Assembly: GCA_963676045.1 (NCBI GenBank)
Contig: OY780938.1
Coordinates: 124,001-188,000, forward strand
DNA: 64,000 nucleotides
From: Methanogranum sp963676045
GTDB taxonomy: Archaea > Thermoplasmatota > Thermoplasmata > Methanomassiliicoccales > Methanomethylophilaceae
Direction of reading: 5' to 3'
Shown here: in pieces, positions 1-8,981 of the stretch
Layout: each line of letters opens with the position of its first letter
How positions within the stretch are numbered: the first letter of the stretch is position 1
Translations under genes and position numbers: made by a program
The notes under the pieces: generated by a model
Databases searched by the model: none
Seen by the model: the letters and a program-made list of their open reading frames with translations, nothing else
Told to the model about the DNA's origin: nothing

Positions 1-32
1 GAGGTTCTCAATAATGTCATTCAGGACAATGG

Positions 33-152
33 CCGAACTGAGGCCGTTGTTCTCTTTCATTCTCATATTTAAATTGGGAGTGATTGAGTTCGGCCTCAGT
101 TCGGAACGCTGGACAACAAATCTTTACGGCCCAGTTCGGTCTAACGAACTGG
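33..152. promoter_or_regulatory. CAGTTCG inverted-repeat operator region
   Basis: A 13-bp inverted repeat pairs positions 33-45 (CCGAACTGAGGCC) with 92-104. A second repeat pairs CCAGTTCG at 131-138 with CGAACTGG at 145-152 across a 6-bp spacer. A TATA-like TATTTAAAT lies near 66-74. Four copies of the same core ahead of a winged-helix gene suggest autoregulation, but that link is an inference. Confidence 0.5.
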
Positions 153-185
153 CTCGGACTGCCGGTACGTATAGATGGTGATTCG

Positions 186-1346
186 ATGAAGGATATCGAT
201 AACAACGTAACGGTATTGCAGATGAAGATATACGTCTGCTTGATCAACTATGGGAACCCAAGATACCCTAGGACAGCTAACCAAGTATCGAGATTGCTGG
301 GTGTACCAAAATCTACCATATCGGATGCCATTAAAAAACTCCTAAGATTAGAGTACATAAGCCTAGATTCTGATGGAAGGTCTGATAAGATCTACAGGAA
401 GGGAAACAGGCATCCTATAATGGAAGAGAAGATAAAAGTCAATTATTTGGAAGAAGGAGAGTGGTTCGATAAAAACGGGGTCGCCATTAGACCAAAGATA
501 AACACCGAACTGCAAGATGTACCTACATTCAGGGCGCATCTTAACGGAGGGTGGTTAAAATTCACAGTTTCCAAAGAAGGAAACATAGATAGAATCAAAG
601 TGCCGGTAGAAGAAAAAAAACTTACACAAGAACAAAAGGAATCGTTCGAGAGATCTATCTCAAATAAACCGATGATAGAAAGGTCATTGTTTGGAAATTC
701 CAAACCAGTCGAGATAAGAGGTTCGAAGAGTTACTATGGTATTTTCCTATTGGATGATTATTTTTTCCAGATAAGATATCAAATCTCTAACAATGGCGGT
801 AAATGGTTTTACGTTGAAGCTCCTAGTAAAATAATTGTAGCCAACGAGATTGATGAAAATACAACACCTGAGAAACTTTTCGTTGATCGCATAAGGCCGC
901 TTCTTAGATATCTTGAAAAATGGGGTAATTGGAGATTCAAGATTGATTCTACTGGGGATTATGAAGTAAATGTGCGCGTAAGGACTACAGAGTGTAAGAC
1001 CAAGATAGAATATGGTCTGGACAGCAAGACAAGCGATATCCTGACATCTGCATTAGGTGAGGATTTTGGTATTATCGGAGAATCGGAATTATGGAAAGAT
1101 AAATCACCTGATTCTCAGGGATCCAATGGAGAATTTGAAACCAACAATCCGAAAATGGTACACGCGATAAATGATTTGCCTATAACTACTGGAAAGGTAA
1201 ACAATATTGAGATTTTCAACATAGAGATACAAAAACAGATAATGATCCTTCAGCAGCGCGTACAGGAGCTTATCGAATGCGACCAGAAACTGGCTGAGGA
1301 AATGATTAAGGAACGCATATCGAAGAGAGAAGGTGCATACCCATGA
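186..1346 (+). CDS. Winged-helix DNA-binding protein of the mobile element
   Basis: This 386-residue protein has a winged-helix segment at about residues 25-60, where a helix-turn-helix with the string GVPKSTISDAIKKL is followed by a basic wing. The rest has no domain I recognise, and the C terminus is helical and charged. The open frame runs upstream to a TTG at 84, but that stretch overlaps the inverted repeats and putative promoter, so I prefer the ATG at 186 behind a weak GGTGA. It overlaps the next gene by ATGA. It may be the element's regulator or a replication initiator; I cannot decide between these. Confidence 0.7.
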   Translation: MKDIDNNVTVLQMKIYVCLINYGNPRYPRTANQVSRLLGVPKSTISDAIKKLLRLEYISLDSDGRSDKIYRKGNRHPIMEEKIKVNYLEEGEWFDKNGVAIRPKINTELQDVPTFRAHLNGGWLKFTVSKEGNIDRIKVPVEEKKLTQEQKESFERSISNKPMIERSLFGNSKPVEIRGSKSYYGIFLLDDYFFQIRYQISNNGGKWFYVEAPSKIIVANEIDENTTPEKLFVDRIRPLLRYLEKWGNWRFKIDSTGDYEVNVRVRTTECKTKIEYGLDSKTSDILTSALGEDFGIIGESELWKDKSPDSQGSNGEFETNNPKMVHAINDLPITTGKVNNIEIFNIEIQKQIMILQQRVQELIECDQKLAEEMIKERISKREGAYP

Positions 1347-1600
1347 CACCTGAACAAGACCTCGAAGATAGGGCTCACAGAGTTGCTGCTGATCTATGGC
1401 AGAATAGAGGGTATGCAGCAGCAAGAGAACATGTCCAGAGCATGATAGAAAGCAACGAAGGTAAGAACATTTTCTGGTTGCAAGTCAGATCAGCATTGGA
1501 TAATATCGAGAATCCTAAGATTAAACCTAAAAAGAACAGAACAGCGATAGACCAGACGTTTATCGATAATTTTAACGAAGATAATAAAGGAGTGATTTGA
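1343..1600 (+). CDS. Small helical protein, unknown
   Basis: An 85-residue protein of mostly helical, charged character with a Lys-rich tail. I do not recognise a family. Its ATG overlaps the stop of the winged-helix gene by four bases, and the recombinase ATG follows its own stop directly, so the three genes are probably translated as one unit. A good AAGGAG lies just before its stop and serves the next gene. Confidence 0.6.
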   Translation: MTPEQDLEDRAHRVAADLWQNRGYAAAREHVQSMIESNEGKNIFWLQVRSALDNIENPKIKPKKNRTAIDQTFIDNFNEDNKGVI

Positions 1601-2386
1601 ATGGCATCGCCATATGAAGGAATGACAGCAGTACTCTACGCACGTGTATCTACAGAAGATCACAGCGAGGACATGTCAGAGAATAGGCAGAATCCTGAAT
1701 CTCAATTATTGGCCCTTACGAAATACTGCAAAGAGAATGGAATACAGATCATAGGCAAGTATGCAGACAAGCAGACCGGTTCTAACATGGATCGTCCAGA
1801 ATTTGACCGCATGCTAGGTCGTATCTTACGTGGCGGCGTTCAGATAATACTTGCTCTCGATGCTGACAGGATTTCTCGTAGCATGGAGGATAAGAATGCC
1901 CTTCTGAAATTGATTAATCCTATGCATGTTGTAATAAGATATCTCCAAGATTCAACGCATCCCGAGACCGAGGAAGGTTATCTAATCGACACGATGAAAA
2001 CCTATGGTGCGCAAAAGTACATTTCTGGACACAGTCTGAAAATCAAAGCAGGTCAGGAACGTTCAAGATCTCAGGGAACCAAATCTGGTAAACCCATAGG
2101 ACATCCTAGATGCGTTATTAGCATGGATTTAGTGATGGATTGCGCAGATAATGGTTACTCATTGAGTAGGACTGCATCAACGATGGGAGTAGGCAGAGAA
2201 ACCTTAAGGCGCAAGTTGAAGGAAGAGAACAGAACGGAAGAGTTCTACAAGAGAACAGGGAATCACATTATCGATGACAGACTAAACAGACATATGTTCT
2301 TGGATTCCAGGGATTGCCCAAAAACACCCATGCCCGAAAACACTGATTCTATAAATACAAAATCGAAAAAAGAAGGTGCTTCGTAA
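1601..2386 (+). CDS. Serine recombinase (resolvase family)
   Basis: This 261-residue protein has the N-terminal resolvase catalytic domain. LYARVST places the nucleophile at Ser17, and the later DADRISRS string supplies the conserved arginines. A helix-turn-helix follows at about residues 180-215 (GYSLSRTASTMGVG). Its length fits a small resolvase or invertase, not a large integrase. An AAGGAG stands upstream of the ATG; translation could also begin at Met8. The element carries a second serine recombinase at 4.5 kb and a tyrosine integrase at 21 kb, so this one probably resolves multimers or inverts DNA. Confidence 0.85.
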   Translation: MASPYEGMTAVLYARVSTEDHSEDMSENRQNPESQLLALTKYCKENGIQIIGKYADKQTGSNMDRPEFDRMLGRILRGGVQIILALDADRISRSMEDKNALLKLINPMHVVIRYLQDSTHPETEEGYLIDTMKTYGAQKYISGHSLKIKAGQERSRSQGTKSGKPIGHPRCVISMDLVMDCADNGYSLSRTASTMGVGRETLRRKLKEENRTEEFYKRTGNHIIDDRLNRHMFLDSRDCPKTPMPENTDSINTKSKKEGAS

Positions 2387-2736
2387 TGATGCTCGAAAAC
2401 AAATGTTTTAGGGCAACAGAGGGAGTTAATGAGCAATCAGAAAATGAAAATTCTAAAACAAAAATAAAAGTTGCAATTCTTGTTCATGCATCAATGTTTT
2501 TTGATGGAAGGATGGAGTTTCCATCACAACAATTTTCAAAAATATACGTAGTAGAGGTAAATAATATAAATAAAGCAAAAGAAGAAGCAAATAAAGCTTT
2601 TCATAAAGATTTTGAAGAAATAGAAAAAAAATCTAATTTTGTAATGAGATTCATAGAAGATTGGTCAGAACAGTTACCTAAAAGCTATGTTAAAGAATAT
2701 TCAAAAATTATCAAATCAGAGGTTGATTGTCAATGA
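2386..2736 (+). CDS. AT-rich hypothetical protein
   Basis: A 116-residue protein of unknown function, rich in Lys, Glu and Asn, with a beta-like stretch near residue 30 (KVAILVHASMFF) and a helical C-terminal half. The DNA is clearly more AT-rich than its neighbours, which suggests a separate origin. The start overlaps the recombinase stop by one base (TAATG; a second ATG follows at once), and the end overlaps the next gene by ATGA, so it is embedded in the operon. Confidence 0.6.
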   Translation: MMLENKCFRATEGVNEQSENENSKTKIKVAILVHASMFFDGRMEFPSQQFSKIYVVEVNNINKAKEEANKAFHKDFEEIEKKSNFVMRFIEDWSEQLPKSYVKEYSKIIKSEVDCQ

Positions 2737-3365
2737 CCTTGAAATTAACAGGTCCAGGTGGAACAAAATCAGTAATTCAAAAATGTTCAGAAAACAATGT
2801 AGGACTATTGCAAAGTGGACATTGGAGAGATCCTACAAGATGGCCATTCTATGCCATAGACAATGGAGCTTACGGTTACTATGTAAGAGGGGAAAGATGG
2901 GATCCTCGCCAATTCTTGAACATGGTGTATCATGCTCTCGAAATCAAAGAAAAGCCAATGTTCGTAGTCTGTCCTGATATTGTTGCAGGTGGCCTATCAT
3001 CTTTGAAATTTTCTATCGATTGGTTAAATGTTCTTCCGCCTGAACTCCCATATTATCTTGCTGTTCAGGATGGAATGGAGATCGGAGACGTGATAAAGGT
3101 CATTGAAAGGTTTTCAGGCATATTCGTAGGGGGTACTATGGATTGGAAGCTCAAGACAGCTACGCAATGGGTGGAGTTAGGGCACAGTCTTGGTAAATCA
3201 TGTCACATTGGCCGTATAGGTACTTATGACAGGATCCTAGCGATGGAAAACATCGAAGCAGATTCTATAGATAGCACCACATGGGTGCAATGTAGTAAAG
3301 GATGGAAGCACATAGATTATGCGAAGCAGCAAACAAGATTAGAAATCATAGAGGATGATTGCTGA
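2733..3365 (+). CDS. DpdA/TGT-like phage-type base-exchange protein
   Basis: This 210-residue protein resembles the short queuine-tRNA-ribosyltransferase-like proteins common in phages. Aspartates lie in the conserved places: Asp43 in FYAIDNGAYGYY, Asp82 in FVVCPDIVAG and Asp113 in LAVQDGM. They are followed by FVGGTMDWK and HIGRIGTYDR. The wider family (TGT, DpdA) swaps guanine for a 7-deazaguanine in tRNA or DNA, and archaea make the preQ0 precursor for archaeosine. The gene is coupled by ATGA at both ends and sits directly before a DNA methyltransferase, so a role in modifying element DNA is plausible but unproven. I place the start at the ATG at 2733, not the TTG at 2727. Confidence 0.7.
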   Translation: MTLKLTGPGGTKSVIQKCSENNVGLLQSGHWRDPTRWPFYAIDNGAYGYYVRGERWDPRQFLNMVYHALEIKEKPMFVVCPDIVAGGLSSLKFSIDWLNVLPPELPYYLAVQDGMEIGDVIKVIERFSGIFVGGTMDWKLKTATQWVELGHSLGKSCHIGRIGTYDRILAMENIEADSIDSTTWVQCSKGWKHIDYAKQQTRLEIIEDDC

Positions 3366-4466
3366 TGTCCAAGCAAACCCTCGAGCTAGGAAATTGCTTA
3401 GACGTCCTTAAGAGGATGCCAAGCGAATCTATTGATGTATGCGTGACATCCCCCCCCATATTGGGCCGTTAGGGATTACGGTTCAGAACCAGTAGTATGG
3501 GGAGGTTCCGATAATTGCGATCACGAATGGTCTGAATGTGGAAAGATATCATCACCGCCTCAATCTGATCATGACGGTGGAAGAGGTAACGAATCATGGA
3601 GGAAAGAAACACAATTACGCACCATATGTGGCCATATATGTAGAAAATGTGACGCATGGAAGGGACAGCTCGGACTTGAACCGGATTACTTGATGTACAT
3701 ATCCCATCTGATGCAGATATTCGACGAGGTGTACCGTGTATTGAAGAGTACAGGTTCTTGTTGGGTCAATCTCGGAGACACCTACAATGGCAGCAAAATA
3801 GGCAAGACTGATAGGAAGATGACCGATAAGATAAGTTCAGAAGGTCTTGTTAAAACCTCGAGCTCGAGAATACCTAACAAGTGCCTATGCAACATACCGT
3901 CAAGGTTCGCAATAGAGATGACCGAAAGCGGATGGTGTCTCAGAAATGAGATAATTTGGCACAAGCCAAATGTAATGCCATCGGCTGTGGATGATCGTTT
4001 CACGATTGATTTTGAAAAGATTTTCTTTTTTACTAAAATGTCAAAAGGATATTATTTTAAAAAACAGCTCGAGAGTCAAAAAAGACCAAATGCCAAAACC
4101 GTATACTCTTCAAATAAACGCGGAATATATGGCCCTCATACATACTCTGGAAATACATACAATGCATCAGATTATGAAGGTCGCAATATGCGAACTGTGT
4201 GGACTATTCCAACATCAAACAGTCGTATTTCTCATAAAGCAATGTTTCCCTGTAAACTTATAGAGACTCCAATAAAATCTTGTTGCCCTCCAGGTGGAAC
4301 AGTTCTAGATCCATTTTGTGGTTCCGGCACTACATTAGAGTTTTGCCGGACTAATGACATAGACGCTATAGGTATCGAAATTAATGAGGAATACAAGCAG
4401 ATGATAATTAATAGATCAATGATGAATATTTCAAACATTGATTCTTTTTTAAAGGAGGAATCATAA
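3365..4466 (+). pseudogene. DNA methyltransferase (TSPPY class), frameshifted in poly-C
   Basis: The reading frame opens at 3365, overlapping the previous stop, and encodes about 30 residues ending in the catalytic TSPP. It then enters a run of eight Cs at 3450-3457 and shifts to a stop at 3476-3478. With seven Cs the frame would read TSPPYWAVRDYG and continue to 4466, giving about 366 residues. The downstream part has the LGLEPDYLMYISH and VNLGDTY strings and motif I (LDPFCGSGTT) near the C terminus, typical of phage N4-cytosine/N6-adenine methylases of permuted order. The gene is either phase-variable, inactive, or hit by a base-calling error. Otherwise every family landmark is intact. Confidence 0.8.
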
Positions 4467-4468
4467 TT

Positions 4469-5077
4469 ATGAAAGTTGCGATTTATGCCAGAATATCCAC
4501 TGATGACAAAGATCAGAATGTGGATTCTCAACTTCTTTTCTTGCGTAAGATATGTGATGCTCATGGTTATGAGATCGTGAAAGAATACACGGATGAACAT
4601 TCCGGACGTAAGATAGCTAAGAGGGAAGGATATCAATCTATGATGAAATCCGCCTCGAGGAAATCATTCGATGCGATAGTAGTTTACAAACTCGACAGAC
4701 TGCATAGGAATGTAAGGGAACAGCTGTACATGGCCGATAAACTAAAGGTCTACGATGTCAACCTGATATCTGTTACAGAATCGATAGACACAACGACTGC
4801 GATAGGCCGTATGTTTTTCGTCATATGTGCTGCATTAGCAGAATGTGAATCTGATAAGACATCAGAAAGAGTGAAAATTGGAATGGCCAGAGTTAAGGCA
4901 GAAGGTAAATTATACCATCGTCCTAGAAAGGTCATATCGAATAGTGAAATTGAGAGGGCTAGAAGGATCCTAAAACAGAATCCTGTGATATCTCAACGTG
5001 AACTAGCTTTGCATTTTGAAGGTATATCCAGACCTACGCTGGTAAGGGCATTGAAAGAGAAAGGAGTTCTTAAATGA
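4469..5077 (+). CDS. Serine recombinase (resolvase/invertase type)
   Basis: A complete 202-residue resolvase. IYARIST places the catalytic serine at residue 10, YKLDRLHRN carries the conserved arginines, and ALAECESDKTSERVKIGMA forms the long E helix. A C-terminal helix-turn-helix covers about residues 160-195 (SQRELALHFEGISRPTLVRA). The size matches Tn3- or Hin-type enzymes. It starts two bases after the methyltransferase stop. Its position beside a frameshift-prone methylase is notable, but I found no pair of inverted sites that would mark an invertible segment. Confidence 0.9.
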   Translation: MKVAIYARISTDDKDQNVDSQLLFLRKICDAHGYEIVKEYTDEHSGRKIAKREGYQSMMKSASRKSFDAIVVYKLDRLHRNVREQLYMADKLKVYDVNLISVTESIDTTTAIGRMFFVICAALAECESDKTSERVKIGMARVKAEGKLYHRPRKVISNSEIERARRILKQNPVISQRELALHFEGISRPTLVRALKEKGVLK

Positions 5078-5172
5078 TGGAAAAAAAGGAAGTTTCTTTT
5101 TTAGGTATGGTTTACCTTCAAAAAGCATGGTGGAAAGAAAGGAGTTCGTTAATATCCTGGGGGTATAAATGA
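5074..5172 (+). CDS. Tiny coupled ORF (32 aa)
   Basis: A 32-residue frame opens with two ATG codons overlapping the recombinase stop and ends by an ATGA overlap with the next gene. The peptide is basic and aromatic, with WW near residue 20. Coupling at both ends, in an operon where this is the rule, is the only evidence that it is real; it could simply be a translational bridge. Confidence 0.4.
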   Translation: MMEKKEVSFLGMVYLQKAWWKERSSLISWGYK

Positions 5173-5579
5173 AAAGACAACAAGACCTATTCGGGAATAT
5201 AGCGGATGAATACGAGATAGTGAAATATCATAATGATAAACAGAAAAAAGAGAAGAAAGAATACAAAATAGGCGAGAAAGACAAATCCAGGGCTCGCCAA
5301 TTCATATTCTCGCCTGAACTTATAAATGCTATAGATCTAGATCACGTCAGAACAGGATATCCGAAGAACGATCTTGCTTCCGATGGTATAAGATTGCACC
5401 TTATACAAAGAAAATATTGTCCTGATTTGCATCTTGAACGGTTTTCAGAGAAAGAATTAAGGTTGATATTCTCAACCGTTCAAAGCTTCATAGATATGAT
5501 TCCATCGAATTATGAAAATGATTTAAACATGATCAATCTTAAAAATATAGACCTATCCCGTATTATGGCTATTATATAA
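5169..5579 (+). CDS. Hypothetical protein of the mobile element
   Basis: A 136-residue soluble protein with a highly charged Lys/Glu-rich N terminus (about residues 20-45), followed by a predicted globular helical part containing FIFSPELINAID. I recognise no family. It closes the first operon: a T-rich stretch and a new TATA-like box follow. Confidence 0.6.
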   Translation: MKRQQDLFGNIADEYEIVKYHNDKQKKEKKEYKIGEKDKSRARQFIFSPELINAIDLDHVRTGYPKNDLASDGIRLHLIQRKYCPDLHLERFSEKELRLIFSTVQSFIDMIPSNYENDLNMINLKNIDLSRIMAII

Positions 5580-5607
5580 ACCTCTTATTTTCTTAGATTT
5601 TTCTACA

Positions 5608-5615
5608 TTTATACG
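5608..5615 (+). promoter_or_regulatory. TATA-like box before the surface-protein block
   Basis: TTTATACG lies about 70 bases ahead of the first membrane-protein gene, in a T-rich gap that also ends the previous operon. Placement is by eye. Confidence 0.35.
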
Positions 5616-5680
5616 CATTTTTTACAATCATTGTCTAATCGCTACTTGACATAAGATCAGGCAACGAGGAATCTACAAAA

Positions 5681-5908
5681 ATGACAGATGTAATCGCAGG
5701 CCTAACAACCTTCGAAGGTGCGCTTGGTGCGCTTTTGATAATTTTGGCCGTAGGAATATTGGTCGTGACCAAAGGAAAGATCATCAAGAACAAGTACGCT
5801 CTGATCCTGCTCATCATCCTGATGGCATGTGGTGGCGTACTGATACTCAATGGTATCGGATGGATGGAAGGCATATCATGGATTGGAACAGGTGGAGTAG
5901 CAGCCTGA
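5681..5908 (+). CDS. Small two-helix membrane protein
   Basis: This 75-residue protein has two hydrophobic helices (about residues 13-32 and 39-58) separated by a short basic loop (TKGKIIKNK). It opens the surface-protein block, and a GAGG stands upstream. The two-helix hairpin resembles the C-terminal anchors of the large surface proteins downstream. It may be an abundant virion or vesicle membrane protein; this is inferred from context only. Confidence 0.6.
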   Translation: MTDVIAGLTTFEGALGALLIILAVGILVVTKGKIIKNKYALILLIILMACGGVLILNGIGWMEGISWIGTGGVAA

Positions 5909-5932
5909 TTTTCTGAGTTGGAGATCCTGAAA

Positions 5933-6961
5933 ATGAACGCCAAACTTCTTGCCGTTTTAGCGGTGATCGTTATGATCGCTGCTGGCGGCTATATTTTACT
6001 CACATCGTCATCAACCGATACAACGGCAAGAAGCCTACAATATGATGATTACGTGGAATCTATCCAGTATGGAGAAATATCTTCATGCTCTGGATCCGTG
6101 GAATTGATCAAAATTGGCGATGTTGAGTATTTGCACGCATCAGATGTTGGATTTGGGACGATAACCTATTCAAATCAGACAACAGAAACAATAGATGTAG
6201 TGAAAGCTCAGCTAGACGTCTATTTGCTGATCGGTCAGAGTAATGCTGAATATCGCGTATATGGCAGTTTATCCGAATCAACATCGCCGATCATAGGGAC
6301 ATCATATTATTACGGTACTAGTGACAGACCTCTAATATATTCTGATGCTGACGGCACGGAATATGGCATATATGATATGGTTAAAACCGATGGTAGTACG
6401 ATTGGAAACATAGAATCCCCTCTGGCATCTAAATTATACGAGCTTTCTGGACACAAAACACTGGTTATAAATGGTGCTATAGGCGGCGTAAATGTTGCCT
6501 CATATGCTCCGAATGCGAATAGCTGGACATATGCAAAGGATACATGGGATACTGCCATATCACTGATCGATCCGGATCATTATGATATCAACATAATGTC
6601 ATACATATGGATTCAGGGTGAGAATGACAATCATACCAGCACTACTGATTATAGGACATCATACATGATAATGCATGATTCTCTGATAGGCAATTCTGAG
6701 AATGTATTTTCTGATAACAGTTTGCAGTCTGGTTTCATAGTTAAAGTCAGGTCGGTGGTATCGGCTAATGCATCATCGGCGCAGATCGATCTATGCACCA
6801 ATAATTCTGACATAATCATGGCCACAGAAATGGCAGACGGATTCAGCGTGTATTCCGGAGACATCAACCAGGGAGATTACATACACTACACGCAAAAGGC
6901 AGACAACCAACTGGGTAACGCTATAGCGATGTCTATATGGGGGAATAACAATGAAATCTAA
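5933..6961 (+). CDS. Anchored SASA/SGNH-type carbohydrate esterase
   Basis: This 342-residue protein begins with a hydrophobic segment (residues 3-21) that would anchor it or direct its export. The body matches the sialate-acetylesterase-like SASA family: LIGQSNAE carries the nucleophilic serine, WIQGENDN is the conserved glutamate block, and DYIHYTQKADNQLGNA supplies a likely catalytic histidine. Such enzymes remove acetyl groups from glycans. In an element with large adhesin-like proteins it may trim host surface sugars during attachment or release. I start at the ATG at 5933, not the TTG at 5918. The 3' end overlaps the next gene by 11 bases. Confidence 0.75.
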   Translation: MNAKLLAVLAVIVMIAAGGYILLTSSSTDTTARSLQYDDYVESIQYGEISSCSGSVELIKIGDVEYLHASDVGFGTITYSNQTTETIDVVKAQLDVYLLIGQSNAEYRVYGSLSESTSPIIGTSYYYGTSDRPLIYSDADGTEYGIYDMVKTDGSTIGNIESPLASKLYELSGHKTLVINGAIGGVNVASYAPNANSWTYAKDTWDTAISLIDPDHYDINIMSYIWIQGENDNHTSTTDYRTSYMIMHDSLIGNSENVFSDNSLQSGFIVKVRSVVSANASSAQIDLCTNNSDIIMATEMADGFSVYSGDINQGDYIHYTQKADNQLGNAIAMSIWGNNNEI

Positions 6962-8915
6962 AATTTTTTACATGGTTCTGGTTCTTTCAATTGTTTTGGT
7001 TGGATTTTCGGCGTCTCAATTATGCGATGATGATACCGAGGCAGATGGAATAACGATAACACACGTTGACACAACGCTTACCATATCCGGTACAGGGGCT
7101 ATGCCTGATTACACTACAACAGCGAATCTGGGCATAACATATACAGGCATAACGGCAGTCAATATCGGTACCGGCATAACATATGTGGGTACATATGCAT
7201 TCTACGGATGCACAACGTTGCAAACTATAACAATAGCAGACACGGTCACAACAATGGGTTCTGCGATATGTCACGGATGCACAGCTCTAACATCCGCTAC
7301 ACTTCCAATCAATATGACATCCTTGGGGGGTTCCATATTCAGGGGATGCACATCATTGGTGGAACAGGCTATCCCCGAGGGGATCACTAAATTGGGTTCC
7401 TACATGTTCTACGGATGTACTGCGTTGACAACGGTAACGTTGCCATCCACATTGCAATCGATGGACGATTATGGTTTCTACGGATGCACATCATTGGTAT
7501 CGATATCAATTCCAGAAAATGTAAAATCTATAGGTTCTGCTGTTTTTTACGGATGCACTCATCTGGGCCCTACTGTAGAACTTCCCGATGGATTGACATC
7601 GTTAGGCGGTTCTAACTTCCGCGGATGCACAGCATTGACATCTATTGTGATACCACATGGCATAACATCAGTCGGATCGTACGAATTCCGTGACTGCACA
7701 TCATTGGCTAGCATTACGCTGTCTGATGGTACTACAGCGATTGGTCAGTATGCATTCTACGGATGCACAGCATTGACCTACATATACGTCCATTATGGCG
7801 TAACGGTAGGTCTGCATGGTACAGACACAGGAACTACAACACAGATAGTCTATTGGGTGTTTATCACGTACGTATCGGCTAACGGGAATGATACTGATAA
7901 GGTAACTCCCAACGCTTTGCTGACCGCACCGGATACTCAGGTATGGTACACAGATTACTCTGGATCCGATACATGGGATTTCAGTACGGATATCATCGTT
8001 CAAAATACGATATTGTACGGTCAGGATATAGTTTCCAATCTGGACGATATAATTTACGTCTACAACGGTACAACACTGACGATATCCGGTACAGGAGCGA
8101 TGGACGATTATACTACGTCGTTCAATCTAGTATCAGTCTACCCATTAATGACCTCTGTAGTGATTCAGGATGGCATAACATCAATAGGAGACTACACATT
8201 CTACGGATGCACCACTCTAAGCTCAGCCTCGATAGCATCATCGGTATCATACATCGGATCCGCAGTTTTCTACGGATGCACATCTTTACACACTGTATCA
8301 TTTCCAGGTGTTACATCATGGGGAGGTTCGGTATTCAAAGGATGCACATCGCTAACTAGCGTTGTTATACCATCTGGAATAACATCGATATCCTCGTATC
8401 AGTTCTACGGATGCACATCACTAGTAACTGTCCAGCTTCCGACGACAATAGATACGATCTATAACTATGCATTCTACGGAGACCCGATAGTATCGCTGTT
8501 TATACATTATTCAACAATAATAGGTGCGCATGCGATTAACGGTAGTGTCCAGATAGATTGGTGGGCGAATGTAACATTGGTTGACGTTAATGGGTATTCT
8601 GAATCTACTATTATGGATTGTGGGGATCTAATAGATCAGCCAACAGGTTACTATATATGGAAGTCCAACGGAGAAGTTTGGGATTTTTCAACAGATGTTA
8701 TAACAGAGGACATCACGTTGATAGCGGAATCATATACCGAACCAACACCAGAGCCAGCATCAAACGACTGGTCTACAGTGATATTCTGTGCATTTATTCT
8801 GATCTGTATAATGGCTACACTGATAGCAATTGCACCAGCTCTTGCTAAGGTCATTATCGGAGTAGGTGGCCTTTTGATTGTTATCATAACCATATTCGGT
8901 GGCTTTGTCTTATGA
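6951..8915 (+). CDS. BspA-like leucine-rich-repeat surface protein
   Basis: A 654-residue exported protein with a signal segment at residues 5-22. It has two tandem copies of one module: a cap (TLTISGTGAMxDYTT, near residues 41 and 364), a run of LRR_5 repeats each carrying FYGCTSL-like cores, then a beta-rich stretch with VWDFSTD. I count 13 GC(T/H)-type repeats and one degenerate copy. Two hydrophobic helices at the C terminus (about 605-652) anchor it. BspA-type repeats usually bind host proteins or other cells. Here it could be a spike or adhesin. Repeats share the same codons, so expansion is probably recent. Confidence 0.85.
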   Translation: MKSKIFYMVLVLSIVLVGFSASQLCDDDTEADGITITHVDTTLTISGTGAMPDYTTTANLGITYTGITAVNIGTGITYVGTYAFYGCTTLQTITIADTVTTMGSAICHGCTALTSATLPINMTSLGGSIFRGCTSLVEQAIPEGITKLGSYMFYGCTALTTVTLPSTLQSMDDYGFYGCTSLVSISIPENVKSIGSAVFYGCTHLGPTVELPDGLTSLGGSNFRGCTALTSIVIPHGITSVGSYEFRDCTSLASITLSDGTTAIGQYAFYGCTALTYIYVHYGVTVGLHGTDTGTTTQIVYWVFITYVSANGNDTDKVTPNALLTAPDTQVWYTDYSGSDTWDFSTDIIVQNTILYGQDIVSNLDDIIYVYNGTTLTISGTGAMDDYTTSFNLVSVYPLMTSVVIQDGITSIGDYTFYGCTTLSSASIASSVSYIGSAVFYGCTSLHTVSFPGVTSWGGSVFKGCTSLTSVVIPSGITSISSYQFYGCTSLVTVQLPTTIDTIYNYAFYGDPIVSLFIHYSTIIGAHAINGSVQIDWWANVTLVDVNGYSESTIMDCGDLIDQPTGYYIWKSNGEVWDFSTDVITEDITLIAESYTEPTPEPASNDWSTVIFCAFILICIMATLIAIAPALAKVIIGVGGLLIVIITIFGGFVL

Positions 8916-8981
8916 TTTCAGCAATAAACGATTTCCTTTTTTTCCATTTCATCAACAAAACAATAGCTTTCAAATCAACGG

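Noticed and set aside
3365..3478. In-frame TAG of the methyltransferase as a pyrrolysine codon
   Set aside because: Reading through TAG in that frame soon meets another stop and gives no methylase similarity; the other frame restores the family sequence, so a frameshift explains it.
3690..4466. Methyltransferase gene as a complete ORF starting near 3690
   Set aside because: This lacks the catalytic TSPPY. The missing part is present upstream in another frame.
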